Of a DNA stretch of 64,000 nt, positions 12,981-27,599 are shown one piece after another (the first letter of the stretch is position 1; every line of letters begins with the position of its first letter). Source of the DNA: Oxyruncus cristatus (taxonomy: Eukaryota; Chordata; Aves; Passeriformes; Cotingidae); the NCBI GenBank assembly GCA_013399855.1, contig VXAY01002475.1, positions 457,741 to 521,740 of the forward strand, read 5' to 3'. Position numbers and translations under genes: made by a program. The notes under the pieces are model-generated. The model saw nothing but the letters and a program-made list of their open reading frames with translations, ran no database searches and was not told the origin of the DNA.

Positions 12981-15900
12981 ATCACTATCAAATACAAGTC
13001 AGGAAACAACAGGACAGGAGAAATTTGGAGTTCAGTAGTACCAGACCAGAAGAAATAGGACATAGGACTTGAGGGTTGGTTTTTTCCTTCAGATTTATGA
13101 GACCAGAAGTTTGTATTTCCCGTGAGGCCCAAAGCACTCTTTTCAAGTACAAAACAGCACTTCCAAAATGGAATAGTTTTGAAACAAACTTCAGTCCTAC
13201 CATTCAGTGGAGAACAGTGCATGAACTCCTAAAGGAGCTGGACCCTGAACCAGTTCCCCCATGCCTACAAATCTTTCTAGAACCCTGCTGTGGAACACAA
13301 CCAGTGTAGAGGTACACAGTGCAACCTCAAGTCACAATGAATTTTGTACAGAAAATATCCCACTAGCCAGAACAAGCAGCATTGAAGCCAAACTTAGTCC
13401 TTGTTCCCAGATTCTTTTGAATTGTATCTATTTCACCATTTTCTGCACGTAGATCCTATGTCACCACTCTCTCCAGCTGCGTGCAAGAGCCAAACTCCAG
13501 TGGATTTCAACAGGGACTGTCAAAACAAAACACAATGGATCCCCAATAGAAGCAGCAGAAACAATCCTAAAAATATCCCTTAAAGATTCCAAAATATTCT
13601 CTTCTGAATGTCAATAAAATCCAACTAGGAGCAGTATAGTCTTCACCCTCTTAAAACTTTTTTCTAGCACTTGACCAGATCTTCCAGTTTGATACTCAGT
13701 TTACTTGAGGGTTTATTAAATACTTTGAAACATGTCATTAGTGAAAGCCCGAGGGGACATGCAAAGAAGAAGATGGGTTAAAATATAGAAAAAAGTGAAA
13801 TCTGTGCAGCTAATCTTCAATCAAATGCTGAAAAAGTTCAGCTTTGTGATGTTGATTGAGGGATTACAGCATTGACGTATGCACACATCAAATTTTATTC
13901 CCTAAGTTGAATGACTTTAATATTGAATTTTACAAATGTTCTGAAGATAAAGTTATGCCATGCTTTGATGTCTCTCTTTGTTATAATAAATTCCCTGAAT
14001 TCATTTAGATGACCTTGATTTCTTTAATCATAAAAAAAAAAAGGGGCAAAGTTCCATCCTGCCCTTGTCTTTTAGCCCTGGCACATCACAGTTTTACATG
14101 ATGTCATTCAACTGCTAATCTTCAGAATACCAAAAAAACCTGTTACTAATTCAAGAATGCCCTGACCAATCACTTTTATGGTAGGATTCAATTAGGCAAT
14201 ACTCCACAGGAAGACCAACTTAAGAAGTATTTTACAGCAGTCCACAGACATCTTTGGGACTAGCAAAAGTTTAGGTACTTTTTTTACACCATACCACAAT
14301 GCCTGACCACCTTTATGGTTGATAGCAAAATCTTCCTGAAACTCTGCTGGTTTTCTGGTCAGGCTGTTCACAGCTATTGGTGAAGCCTGAAGATGAGAGT
14401 GGGAGAGTGAGAGCAGGCTACTCACAGAAGGGTTTTCCTGCCATGTTTGGGGCTGGGACTGTACCCAGCTGCAGGGACTGCTCCATCCTGCCACCCTCCC
14501 AGCTGTACACACAGCAGAGTCACTGTCTGAGTCCAAATCTTACAGCCACGTGCTAAGTATACAAATCATCAACCACCCAGAATGCAACGTCCAAACCAGG
14601 ACTTAGTTCAAGATCCATGAACACTTCCACCGGCTGTGGCCAGCTGGCAATCTGAAAACTAGGAAAGCTGCTCTTATCCAGAGTTAATCCAGCCCCCAAA
14701 GCAATACTGCATCACAGTTAGTGGGAGTTACAACTAAGGGCTACTAAGAGCACTTTCAAAAAAAAACCAGCCTTGGTTTTTCACCCCAGTTCTTTCAGAA
14801 TGTTTGTGAAATGTCACCCTGGAGCTGACTGCAGATATCTGACCCTAGGAAGGGCACTTCAGAGCATTTACGATGTGCTAAATAACATTGTACAGACCTG
14901 CCAAGCCATAGACTTGGGAAACTCCACAGCAAACAGCAAAGCCCTCAAACTGTTTCTTCCTCTCATTCGGCACTTACCTGCCTGCACTTGGTATCAAGAG
15001 GCTTATGGAACAGAAACCAACCACCATGACAAGAACAAAGGACAAACTGCTGCCTTACAGCATTTCAAACGCTTTTTACTCAGCTTTTTTTTTCCCCATT
15101 TTAAAACAAATACACACAGAGGCTTTTTGCTTTTAAAGAGAAAATAAATACACAGAAAGGCTCTCTGAAGGTCGAAGGAAAACACCCTGCAGAAAACAAC
15201 TTTGGATCATAAATATTTACTAAAATAAGTCTGTAGCTATATAAGGTCTTTCAGCCTGGGATTTCAAGTACTGGTTCCCGTGGTGAGCATCCTACTCCGC
15301 AGTGTTTCTTCTTGCTCGGTCACATCCCCTTTTGAGCTGCCTAGCTTTTACCGTGAAATACATGAAATTTAAAATGTCTTCGTATCTGCTTTAATAGTTT
15401 TTTGAAACACAGGCACACTGGTCGCATTTACTGCTGGAAGTAACAACAGAACACTCAGGAACAGAGCCCTCTAAATTTTGACTTCCATTACAGTAACTAT
15501 AAGAAATATTTTTCTCTGTGTTGTAGAAAAATATTTAAAGGTGGCCTGTCTTTAAAAATCAGGGATACATATAAAATAATCCTGCAGACAAACTCAACCC
15601 CTCTGTCCCACGCCAGTTTTACACCAGAAAAAGCCTCATCTAATTTGAATTGTCTGATGGAGTGAAAGAAACTCCAAAAGCCCAAGAACAGGCTTAAATC
15701 ATAAGATTTGGACTAGACACTAAACAGAGCCAAGGTTTAGGGTGTCCATTACAGGACCCTGAACCATCAGGCACTGACTTTAATTTCAGAAGAACTGTAG
15801 CTGTACTGGCCAATTACTGAAAATATACAGATATTACAAGACATCTCAATTCCTGTATCCCCTTCACACGTGAAGAGCCATGGAAATGCACCATTTAATT

Positions 15901-18900
15901 TCCTTCACACTTTTTTTTTTTCAGTTGCTGTTGATAATAGAAACCTTTAACACTCGCCCAGCTTTGCAGGGCTAAGTTGCTTTGCTATTCTGGCAAACAT
16001 ACGGCAATTTATTGAGCTGGACATTCGTCACGCGTTGCCCGAAAGCTGCTTCCCCAGCAGGACATTCCTTCCGAATGAAATACCATCTTCTGCCTCCCAC
16101 CACAAGATGCAGAGCACAGCTGCAGGGGAGAAACGTTGTCACCTCAGAGCTGCAGCTGCTGCAAGGCCAGGAACGGCTTCACAGGCTGTGCCACAATGAT
16201 TGCCTGCGTCAGCCAGAGCCTGGAGGACACCTTCACGTTATCAGGGTTTGAATTTCTGTTAGGGTCAAATTAAATTATGGCCTTTCCCATGTTATGTACA
16301 TGGGCAGGTATAACCCAGAGTTTAGTTTCACTGGCAAAGAAGTACTCAGACTTGCTTACTGGATAGGGCCATTTGACTAATTAACTTTTTTTCCCCAGCA
16401 TCCTTCTTTTTCCTTTTTGAATATACCATCTTTCTATAAAAAAAAAAATAAAATCTACAAGACCTGTCAGAGCATGTCATGGCCACTTAAACTCCTCTAA
16501 CATGCAGATCACTAATAAAACTGTACTATAATGCACAACAGCAGAGTGATTTATGTGCTAAGTGGATTCACAGGGAAAAAGCAAAAACTAGTAAGGTACC
16601 ATAGAGACAAGAGGAATTGCACAGCCTATTATGTAAAATCTGAAAAAGCAACTATTACTGGCTCAGCAACAGCAATAAAAGAGGATGCAAAAATCCCAAA
16701 GGTCATGTTATGTGCTCTGAAGTACTAAAAGTAGGTTAACTTTCCCAAACTGTGTTGTCATTCACTTGTATCCCCAAAAGTCCACAATTAACCTTCTAAA
16801 ATACATTTTTAAAAGTCTAAATATAGAAAAGTACTGTAGGAGAGTTGGAGTTTTTTCCTTGCTTTCTTTTCTAACGAACAATTTGCAGTGTTATTTCTCA
16901 TGTGATTTCACTGATTTTTGACTAATACTTTCAGACAATAATGCAGGGATACAGTAGATTATTTTTTTTTCTGAGCTTGACAATTGTGTTCAAAGAATTG
17001 TACTATAACCTGTTTTAGGTAGGCAAAAGGGCCAATATATGCTAGAGAACCTGTGTTACTTGTTAACTGAAATAATATGTCCACACAATGAATCTGTGAA
17101 CTAAACACAGAAAAGAAAAACTCCCCAGCAGTTACTGAGTTTCAGATGAAGACATCTATAACCCCTCTGTGCTGGAGCACATCAGGTATATTCAGGTATA
17201 AAATAGAGGTGAACCAAATAAGCTCTGTGTAGTTCCAGGTACACTCAAGCCCTGACTGACCTTGTAATACAGGTACAACAACAACAAGACACAGACAACA
17301 ACCCCGGAAAAACCACCAAGCCATCACATCTCCTGACTGATGCCACAGCTACAAGATTGGAGTTTTTATTGCCTCAAAAGATCAAAATAGAAGAATTTTC
17401 TTCAGACTCAGAAAAATCCAATTCCCTCTCTGTCAACCAAGTTTCATAACTTGTGGATTCAGGTAAAGCCATTTTACATGAACAAGCAGCCTCTAGCCTC
17501 ACGTTCTAGTCCTCTTAAAGCACACAGAGAACACCCTTGAAGTCGCTGACAGTTACACTAAGCAAGGTTCCACACCTGCATGGAAATCTGCACCCCAAGT
17601 TTAGCAGAGATCAATACCCATTCACTGTAAATTGCAACTGTAATAGTAACACCATAATTTTCAATACTATTTCTAAGACAATGCCAGAAGTACTCTCAAG
17701 ACTTTCTGGTTTTCCAGCTGAGCTGACACAAAAATACTCATTTCAGCTTCACAGCTGTAGATACTTAGCCACTGAGAGTGGTTTAGGTAAAGTTGTCTTC
17801 ACAAATGCACATGGCATCCCTTCTGTATATATACTAAAACTGAAAATACAGGCAGGAATTCTGTTTTGCTTACCCAGCAAAGCCCATTTAATTTCATGAA
17901 TTTATTCCCTTACAGTTATGTTACATTTATGCTTCCCAAAATTCTGAAGTAATTTATTACCTTCTCTCAACAGAAAGCTGAGTCTGGAAAGCCAAACTGT
18001 CTCTGAAGGCAGAGGAGTCTACACTAAGGCTTGAAGCAATTAAAAAGCCCCTCAAATTTTACAAGTCCCTTATCATAGTATCTTCTATATTGCCCACATA
18101 AGCAGCCTAGCATTGATCCTCTTTGTTATTAGAAGCAACCCAAACAAACCACTCAGAGGAAACGAGGACTGGTTGCTAATCAAAACACGCAGGTTCCGAA
18201 TCAGCCACTTTGACTAAAGCCTGAACTTCTTTATGTTGAGAGTACATCAATCCCCACTACCAAATGCAACTTTTAAACAGGAACAAAATACTTGAGACAC
18301 TGCATTTCATTCGGAAACATTCCATCCCACACATTTGTTTTTTATTCTCAAAAGCTGAGAAGGCCAGATAAACTGTCTGCAGCACCTCCCAGGTCCCTTG
18401 GCAGAAATGCAATACATAATAATAGTTAGTCCTGGCTCAGGTGCTTTAAAAAAACCCCAAAGAGCCACAATCATGATTTATCCTTAACCAGAGTTACACA
18501 CCTCAAAAGATTCAATTAACCTAATGAAAAAGCCCTGCACAAAGTTTGGCTTTACTTTCTGAAGTTTGTTTAAGGTCACCAAATGGTCAGATCAGTTTAT
18601 CACCAAGACATCTCAAAAGCACATAGGGCCAGAAATGTGCAGTTAATCCTCTCTCCTCTTGTATTTCAGCTTTATCTATGACCTACTAAGAGGAAGGTAC
18701 AAGATACCTACAAACCTGATCCACAGAATATTCGCTGCTTTTTGAGACGGAAAACTACCATGAAATTCCTTTGACTTCAAGCACAGGTTGTTATTCAGCA
18801 GCCTGAAACCAATAATTAACTGTTCACTAGTTTTATAACATTGATCCACAGAACTTATTACACCCCATTTAATGAAATGTGTCTAGTTTCTTGATTTCTG

Positions 18901-21840
18901 TGCTTCCTACACATGCTTGAAACTTTAAACACAAAGTAGCACAGGGCTGCTGATTGCCGCAAAGGTATGAACATTTTTCACTATACGATATTGACACTAA
19001 TTATTCCCAAATATAAGCAAGCCCTTTTTCAATTAGCAACTAAACAGGCCTAGCTATGTATTTAAAGCAGAAAATAGAGATTTTTTTTTTTCAAGTCAAA
19101 TACCATAATAAGAGATTTGTAAGGTTTTTTCCCCCTAATGGGACAAAAGAGTAAGGGGAGTAAGGCCACTCTGAAGAATTCTGTATTACTCACATTGTTT
19201 TTGAACCACACAGAAAAAGGGATACTAAAAAATATCCATTATTGAGTAAAACTTACTTTGTAGCAGATAATGTCTTCAACAAAGATGCAGATGCACTCCA
19301 GCATTCACGAAGACCATCTCCTCCTAGGTGAAAGCAACCTTTAGGCAGCGAGGAAAAGAAACCTCAGCTCCCTTTGAAATACAGATCATCACTCAGATTT
19401 TTCAGCTGCTGCAAATCTAGGTAGCACAGGTGATTTCAATTCTCTTTGATTTTATGGAGCTCATTTTGAGTGACACCAGCTGAGGACATTCCTGTAGATG
19501 TATTTGCTTATGGAGACCTAATGCAGAAAATCATTTAGGGAAAGATGGGCCTGCCTGGGAGGATGCACAGCTGTAAGTCAGAAACCTGTCAGCGACCACA
19601 GGGATGGCCAGGAACTGAAGTAACCTGTGCAGTTCAGTTCCTGCTCACATTTGCTTTGCGAATCTCTTGCTTGCTTAAAAATCAATGCTTTGTTGCCTTG
19701 TAAGAGAATTGTTCCATTTCTCCAGAGAACTAGGTAGGAAAAGAAGGCATGGAAATTTTAAGTACATCTCCCTCCCCACTGAATGCTAAGGATGCATCAC
19801 AGACACCAAAACAGAGTGTTCTAGGAGACACAAAGCCTCAGTTTGCCTCTGGGAGCTTCCCTGGTCTGGTTTCATGCACCCTGCCAAAACTCTTTGCTAG
19901 GAATGCTGCCCTACGCTTCCTCTGACAGAAGTGACTCTAGAAGTGTTTGCCCCATCAAATAGCCCTGCTATCCCAGAAATTAACTTCCTTGCTTTCTTAA
20001 TGAATGTTGTTTTATTTAATGATGTTCAAAACACCTAGATGGTTTAAATGTTTGTACAAAACTCTACAAATAAAACCAACACAAAAGATGTTTTATTACA
20101 CTTCAGTAAACAAAGGACGTCCAAGACTGAGTGATCCGTTCTGCCTGCAATTATCCTGATGTAAATGAAGGAGTGAGGGTATTTGCACGACATGACCAAA
20201 TGCTATTCTTGATCTGATCAGATGTAACTGAGAACAGAATTTGGCCTACAGCTACAAAGTGTTCAAGTTGAAAAACCTAGCTTTATCCTCCCAGGCAGTC
20301 TGCACTGCACAGACAAACGCAGTAACGTGTAGATTTGGCAAACAATGTACTACTGGAGAGGGAAACGTCCCAGAGCAGCCCGCAATAACAAATTGTCACT
20401 GTTCAGGCTAATAAGAACAAGCACTTAACAAAGTTGACATGGAGAACTAGGCTGATCTTACATGGTAGCAGGTGACAGCAGCGACAGAGACATTTATGGA
20501 ATTTGGAACAGTACACGGAACAAGGGGACCGCCATCCTCCCACTGTGAGAGTGCCTTAGGCTGTACACAGAAGCATCAGGCTTTAATCTCTTCCATATTG
20601 CTCAGAACTGAGACCATAATCAGTGTTAGATAAAGAGGTATTTCCATATTTGTTTATATTCTGGATGGCAGAGAAACACATGCCGTCATTTGAAGCCTTA
20701 GAAATAAGATGTGCTGGGGGTTTTGTGCATGTGTCATCAAGCATTAGAGACAAGTATTTCTCCCTAATTTGCTAAAAGCTATGCTAGGCAGTTATAAAAC
20801 AACTTTATAATCATCTGTTTGTGGTGACTGCTCCTTTTCTCTTTGATGTTGCATCCCAAATAGTACCCGACAGCAGAATACCTGGTGGGATCATCATTCT
20901 GCTGCTTACCTAGAGTTCATCTGCTTGCTTTTCTCTCACAAGCAGCAAGCCAAGCCTTTGTTTCACTCATTTCTTACCCATGCTGTCCATTAATTTTGCT
21001 GATCTTAAACAGCAGAATAGAAGAGTCAGACAGAACATTTCTTACCACAGAACGCTTGAAAAGACCATCACTCCTTCATGTCTGAATGAGAAGTTAGGAT
21101 AAGGATGAGAATGAGGAAGGAATGTTTTGGTCACGGTTAGACAAGCACAAATGGAATGGCTAGAGGTTAAATTAAAAAATGTTTGCATTTTTTAATAGGG
21201 TGCTGGAAGGCATTTTTCAGATAAATACAGACATAAAGCACATGCTTTGGGGAACTCACAATCCAAACATTAGAGTTTGGGCAACTGTTCAGGACAATGT
21301 TGGACTGTCCTTCACGTTTCCCTGAAACAAAAAGATCCTTCTTAACAACTGTTAGTATGTCCAAAAACTAAGGGCTGATCTCTTCTGTTGCCCCTCTGAC
21401 CTGAGCTAGTGACTGCAGCAGAGTTGGATATGGATGCAGCACAACAACGCTCTCCCACAGTGTGCCTGAGGAAGCCACACGGACTGGAAATCTCAGAGGG
21501 CCCTCTGTAAGGCTGACCCTGTGAGCCAGCCTGAAGGGGCCTAGTTAGTGCAGAATGCTTCTCCTGCTCCAGTGCAGTACAGGATACCTATCCTGTCAGA
21601 TCTGCTTCCAATTTACTGACTGGTGCAACAGCAAATTTTCTTGATCTGAGAAGACTTGTGTGGTGGCTTTCTGCTAAGTCTGAGAAACTGAATCCCTCTC
21701 CAAAGTGGTGTCACTCCCAATTACATTCTCTGAGACACACATAAAAAAAGTTCCTAAATTCATGCCAAGAGGCATTTCCTGTTTCTCAGCCCTGGTATTC
21801 ATAATCCTTCTTGGACCAAAAGTTAAGATTAGTGGGTGCC
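12981..21840. other. Intergenic, no gene recognised
   Basis: About 8.9 kb of mostly unique sequence. Short homopolymer runs occur (for example T runs near 15911 and 19081, A runs near 14031 and 16439). A small CpG-enriched patch lies near 15950-16080. From about 17,900 to 20,880 there is no open frame of 60 codons or more. No coding exon or RNA gene recognised. Confidence 0.6.
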
Positions 21841-21844
21841 TTTA

Positions 21845-21985
21845 GCTTAAGAACATAAGAAAGGCCATAACAGTTCAAAGAAAATGCCCCATCTAACACT
21901 ATTAGGTCTGTCCCTGGGGTCAGGAGTACATGTCTAGGGAAGAACATAAGAGCCCATAGCAAGATTTTTCCTTGTATAAACTTTA
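21845..21985. repeat. Possible old CR1-family (sauropsid) interspersed repeat fragment
   Basis: The stretch contains AAGAACATAAGAAAGGCCAT, then CCCCATCTAACACTATTAGG, and a second GAAGAACATAAGAGCC. This resembles the common reptile/bird repeat that reads roughly 'gaacataagaa...ggccat... gtccatctag'. It is diverged and the boundaries, family and strand are uncertain; recognition is from memory only. Confidence 0.4.
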
Positions 21986-21989
21986 CAAG

Positions 21990-24900
21990 CTTCTATGAGT
22001 CAGTGGCTCCAGAGCTGGAGGATGCCTTTAGACCACTTTGACATCAATGGATTGATCTCTGAACCCAGTAAGATTAGTATGAACTCAATAAGCTTAGTAC
22101 TAGAGTTAGGATCAGATCTGGCATTATTCAACGTGACTGTATGTATATTAATTGACATTAACGTTTCCTACCTCATCTGTGGGCTGTGAGCACCAACTGC
22201 AGAGGTTGTATTTCACTGCTTAATTCAAGTGAATGATATATATTTATCCAGCTCACCTTGACATTGTTATTTTGAGGTGGTTGATAATCTTTCTCGCCCA
22301 TAAGAGTTCACAGACCTGTAGCATAAGAGTTTTCATCACCGCATGTGCTCTTAATGAGCAACTCCAGCACCTGAGAAAACAGAGCCTACTTGGCATCATT
22401 CTCAGACCTTCGTCTCGTGGCTCAGTGATGTGGCATTTAGCACACTCACCATGCACAGCCAGAGTTACCAGCATAGCATTTGGGTCACAAGAGAGCTTGC
22501 AAAACTGAGGGACAGCACTAGCAGTGGGATGTGTTCCCTTCACTTCTGTATGGACTCCCACAAGTACTTCTGCTGTCAGTTTACGTGGGGTAAAGGTCTT
22601 GTTTGTCTTGGATTAATTTTAAGTTTGGAACAAGAAAAAGAAATTGCAATTTCCTTCTTTCACCCTATTTCACTATGTCGCAATCCTATGCACACTTACT
22701 GGGTCTAACACTTGGCATGGTTCCTTTCTCCTGACTCTTCAGCAAAGCAACTTCTCAGAAGAAAGCCTGACACAGACACCTCCAGAGTGGAAGCATTAAT
22801 GCTATTCAGTTACACACGGTTCCAGGGGGTGTGCACTGCTCAGGTGCCTGAAAGTCACTCACTGCCTGTAACAAACTTCGATAGGTATTAGTATCCCTTC
22901 AGACAACTTTGATGCCTTCATTATCACTTGTTGCCTGCAGAGAGCGGACTGTCCAGCACTGGTTGACACAGAAGACCTAAAATAGATTATAATGGTAAAT
23001 CTTTACAGTGTCATTTTCTCTGCCATGAGTTTAGATGATCTTTGAGTAAATACAAGCCTGAGAAATATACATTAACTGTAACTTCAGCAAATCCTTTTTT
23101 TTCCTTGCCAACTAACTTCACCCATGTGTTGGAAGTATTTAGATGAATTTAACATTCTTGAATTATTTGGGCTCCTTATTCTTATAAATATTTATACTCA
23201 GCATGAATCCAAGACAGTGTCTCCATCTAAAAATAGCATTCTGATTTGTGGCTTTGCAAACATGAGTTGAGAAGTCAGAGCATTGCAAACCAAATACAGC
23301 AAGTGTGTGTAATTATCCTCATTAAAATACTTTGAGTGGAAAATTTTCATTACCCTGGGATGTAAGAGAAAGCAGGACAGACAACCCCTGGATCCTGGTT
23401 GCAAGCTACTTGCATAAAGACCATGTAATCACACATTTCTAGTAATTTGCTCAGACTTTGAGGGACTTCCCTCTAGCCCTGGAGCTACAACCTGCCCATG
23501 CAGAGCTGAGGCAGATGCATAGCCACTTCCGGAGTAAACCCCTGTAAAATTACTCCATGGGTTTCTGAAGGCAAGTTGTCTCAACTTCCAAGTGTCAGAG
23601 CTGGAATTTGAAAAATGCTATGGAAAGGCTCTAAGCAGGACATTTAGAGTTCTGGTCTTCCAGCATTTCCTTGTTTAAAAAGCAATCTGCTTGACTACAA
23701 GCTGAGTATTTGGTGTTGCCACTTAAAAGCATAAATCCTCAGCACACATTTTCTCTCCCACACATTCAGGCCTTCTCCTTTTCCCCTCCAAACACCTTCA
23801 TGTTGTTTCCCAAAGAACCCCATGTGTTTCTGCCCTACTGAATGAGGGGGACCGCAATCCTTTTCACTTCTCCTCTCAATGAAATCACAGCAGGAAGAAC
23901 TCCTCTGGTGATGTTTATTCAGCTGTGAAACCGTCTTCTAGAGGAAGTAGCAGAATTTCTAACACCTGAGTCATTTTATCACCATACCCCAAGTACTGCA
24001 GAATCCACGTCCTCCACTAGCAGAGTTGATCCTGTTTTGTTGAAAACCTCCAAACTCCTGCTTTCTTGTCTGAAGAATGTAAGATAAAATACAAATCAAT
24101 AAAAAAAAAGTTGTGCACCATTCTTCTTACAAGGTAATAAATGCTTTGTTAAGCTTCTGATTCTTGTTCTTTCCCAATTCATGTTCTGTGGAAACATGCT
24201 CAGTTTGTCTTTCCTGTTCATAAGTTGACTCTGTGAAGGAGATGGACACTCTGGAGAACACACACTTATGGAATGACTTAGAATAATTAAATGACTCAAA
24301 TTTAACAGGTTTAATCCTCCAACACGCTTTTCCTCTAAGCACTTAGTTATAAACCTAATCTTCTTGGTAAATTACTCTCTCTTCCATTTCCAGGATGTCA
24401 GATTAGTTTTTAATATATTTACTCATTCCACTGGCACGTATCTGTATCCACAGGAAAAGAGGCATGTGCAATAATATAACTGTACAAGCAATCACAGTCC
24501 TAGTACATGTGAACTATAGCCCTTCTGCTGTATCAAAAGTCTTCAGCCCGGAGCAGAAGCAGAGATAAGAGATGGCAGATAAAGAATCAAATTCAGTTGG
24601 CTCCATTAATGCCCCTTGCCTAACATCTTGTCATGGTCTCACCCATTCTGCACATGTGCAGGACAGAAAGCCAAAGGAGGGTGCAATTACTGACAGGTCA
24701 GCCTGTAAAAGGAGTGTTCGTGTTCATGTTACTGGATTGCTGGCACTCCAGTGGAACACATTGAAATGACCTACATATTAAATCCTTTTAATTAATTTCA
24801 CATTGTTTTGAATGCAGAAAGTTTAGATGATCTCTAATTTTGTTCAGTTTTGAGTCTTCAGAGTAAGAAACATCACCCCACTCTGCAGTCGCTCAACCAA

Positions 24901-27440
24901 TTCAGGCTTCAAATGGTTAACCATCCTCCACAGGGGGAAAAAAAAAAAAAGGCTTTTTCCTTCTGGGCTTCCTGACTACAGCTGAAACTGAAAACAGAAG
25001 GGCCAGAACACCACAATAAAGGCTGCTCTTACCGTATTTTTGAACTGACTAGAAGAGACAGGAAGATCAAGAAACCCTGTGAGAGATAATAAAAGACAAG
25101 CACTTGAAAACTGAATTGTGATGTGGCCACCAGAAATACCACTCTGAGAAGCAAAAATACTTGAAAAAGTGCATCCCTAGAGGATAGACTGCCAAGCCCT
25201 GGCTCAGCAGCTCTGCTCTTTTTTTTTAAGATAGATTATGCAAGAATCTTCTGTGAGCACATGGAAGGGAAACCAGCAGTGGCTTTTGTCAAGCATCAAG
25301 CTATCATGAAAATCTAGGAATTACCATATTAGATTAGGCTGTGCCTCCTATCAAGTTCCTCTTAGCAGTCATTAGCCCCAGATGCTCCAGAGGAGGCTGA
25401 GGCACTTCTAGTATATCATATTCCCCAGGAGACCTTCCCCCCTCACCCCTGTTTCTCATAGTCAGTGTTTGGACAAACCACTGAAGCACCAGGGCAGGAC
25501 TGCCTCTCTCTGCTCCACAGAATTCTGAGGAAACACATGTAACTTGGCCCCTAGCTGGTAGGTCTCTGGATCTTTTCAGAGTAATTCAGGGTTAGCTCTA
25601 GTCCAAAGAACATTTCACTCGTAAATGTTTTTAATAAAGCAATGGAAGCCACCCACATCCTGCTGGGACAGTAAGGGTTTGTGTTTCTGAGCTCTTGAAC
25701 CACTTCAGCAAAAACTGATGCACACCAGAATCCTTTTAAATGTCGTATCAGGCAATAAGTGATATTTGGCATGGTGAACTAATTAATTTCTTAATAAAAA
25801 GGAGTTATCCAACTAATTTTTTTTTCTACAAACACACAAGAGTAGCCCCAGCTCAAATGTTTATGCAAGATGAGGACACAGCCCAGTTTTTTCCCTGTTA
25901 CCTTTTGAGAGGCAGCAAGGCAGCCTCAGGCAGGCCTCTGTCTGCTTGGGAACGTCACTGGGGAGCTGTACCACTTCAGACTTCTTCAAAATAGGAAAGC
26001 ATTTCAAAACCAACCACACACTTTAATTACTGGCAATTAGAAATTCCTGGGTTTGTGTGTTTACAGCTGAAAAATGTTAATGTGTGCCAGTTGTGTCAGA
26101 AAGTTTGATTAAGCCCTTTAAACTGAACTTGAAAAACTTAAAACACTGCAAAGACTCTGATCAGAGTATCTTGGGGGGCTTACCAAAGTGACATGCTGAA
26201 GTCAGAACTGCTTTAATAGTCTCCTCACTGTTCCCAGTGGACCACAGCTTGCCTTGCAAAGACACACACCCAACATAGTTGGCAGGAGAGATTCCTATCT
26301 GGCAGTTTTACAAAGACTAAGCAGCATCTTAATCATATCTAAGGTCACTGTCTGAATGGCAAACTGGAGTTACAGCTGAGGTTCCAATGAACGTACCCGA
26401 TGTGAGTGGGGTTTCACAGGAGCAGCTATGAAATTAGGTAAAGGTGAGGCTGTATGGGTCAGCTGCTTTTTCAGCACACAGCAGAGCTGTGCTCGTAGTT
26501 TTCTTAGAAAATTAAAGACTGCAAGAAACAGCATCAATAAGAAAGTGATGTTAGCCTAAGTTCATAAGGAAAATACAAAGAGAAAAAAAGGTACTTTTTC
26601 CTGGCCTAACAGAGATTATATTTCCATAGACATGGAAGGCTGATGATGAGTTCTTGCTACAGAGTTCTCCATGTGTCATAAAATATGAGCAATAAAATAA
26701 AGTCAAAGAATTGAAAAGACAAATGACAAGCCTCTGTGCATCATTAATGAATGATGAGGGTAGAAAAGCAGAAGATAACCCTCCATGCATATAATAATGT
26801 CTTTGACTGGTGGTGCTTCTCTATGCCTTCACGTTTAATAAGATGTGTTAGAATTAAAAATTTAAAAATCAAGTCCATGTGCTCCATAAAATATGAGGAA
26901 AGGAGCAACTCTAGCCTAAGTTAAGATCTTAGCATTGTACATCCTATTAAAGAAGGAGATGTGTTGATTTATGCAAATACTCATAAATGAAGCATGATGG
27001 TATTCTAATTCTGATAACAAACCAAGTCATACAGTCAGTAATCTCATGTCTCATTAAAGGAAGAATTTTGATACTTAGCAAAGAGTGAAAGTCCACAGGA
27101 AATCATCTGTTATTGCATCAATTTACCTTTTGTCAACTGCTTTATACCTGAAGCTGCTACAGACACCAGGCTGACTAGCAGGGTTCTCTATTTTTGCCTG
27201 AATAACATGGATTGGTGAGAAGACACTAAGAGTTCATGTTTTGCTTGTAACACTGTCCATTGCAAAGGACCTGAACACACTAATGAGCAAACCTACATGC
27301 CCCAGCCCTTTCAGTATCACAGGTACTCCCTAGTGGAGAAATGAAAGTCTGGGATATGGCTAAACCAGGGGATGGGAAGCCCCTGGCTCATATTAACAAC
27401 CATTTAGCAAGTGGTTTTGACTCAAATCACCAACAACCCA
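21990..27440. other. Intergenic, no gene recognised
   Basis: Unique AT-rich DNA with an A run near 24939-24951 and a T run near 25219. Overlapping small frames on both strands near 22233-22708 have no recognisable product. No exon, RNA gene or clear transposon. Confidence 0.6.
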
Positions 27441-27447
27441 GTAGTTA

Positions 27448-27596
27448 AACCACAACAGCTTTGATTTCATTATTAATGAAGTGCTAAACATTCAGACCAA
27501 ATTTGCAGAAATAACTAATTATACAGAAACAACTAATTATTATCTGAATTATTTTGTACTATGGACCTCATCAACAATAAAAACATAATTAATTTT
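27448..27596. promoter_or_regulatory. TAAT-rich block with 18-bp tandem duplication (candidate enhancer)
   Basis: Within 150 bp there are AACCACA (RUNX-like, 27448-27454), CTTTGAT (TCF/LEF-like, 27459-27465), ATTAAT (27472-27477), two 18-bp tandem units 27506-27523 and 27524-27541 each containing CTAATTAT, an AATTATT (27548-27554) and ATAATTAATT (27586-27595). TAAT cores are homeodomain targets. AT-rich chance clustering is possible. Confidence 0.35.
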
Positions 27597-27599
27597 TAA

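Noticed and set aside
23890..23990. Possible additional ancient CR1-like fragment (GTCTTCTAGAGGAAGTAGCA block)
   Set aside because: Only one short block resembles the old CR1 pattern 'gtcttc..gaggaagt.g..gaa'; too short and diverged to claim without a model search.
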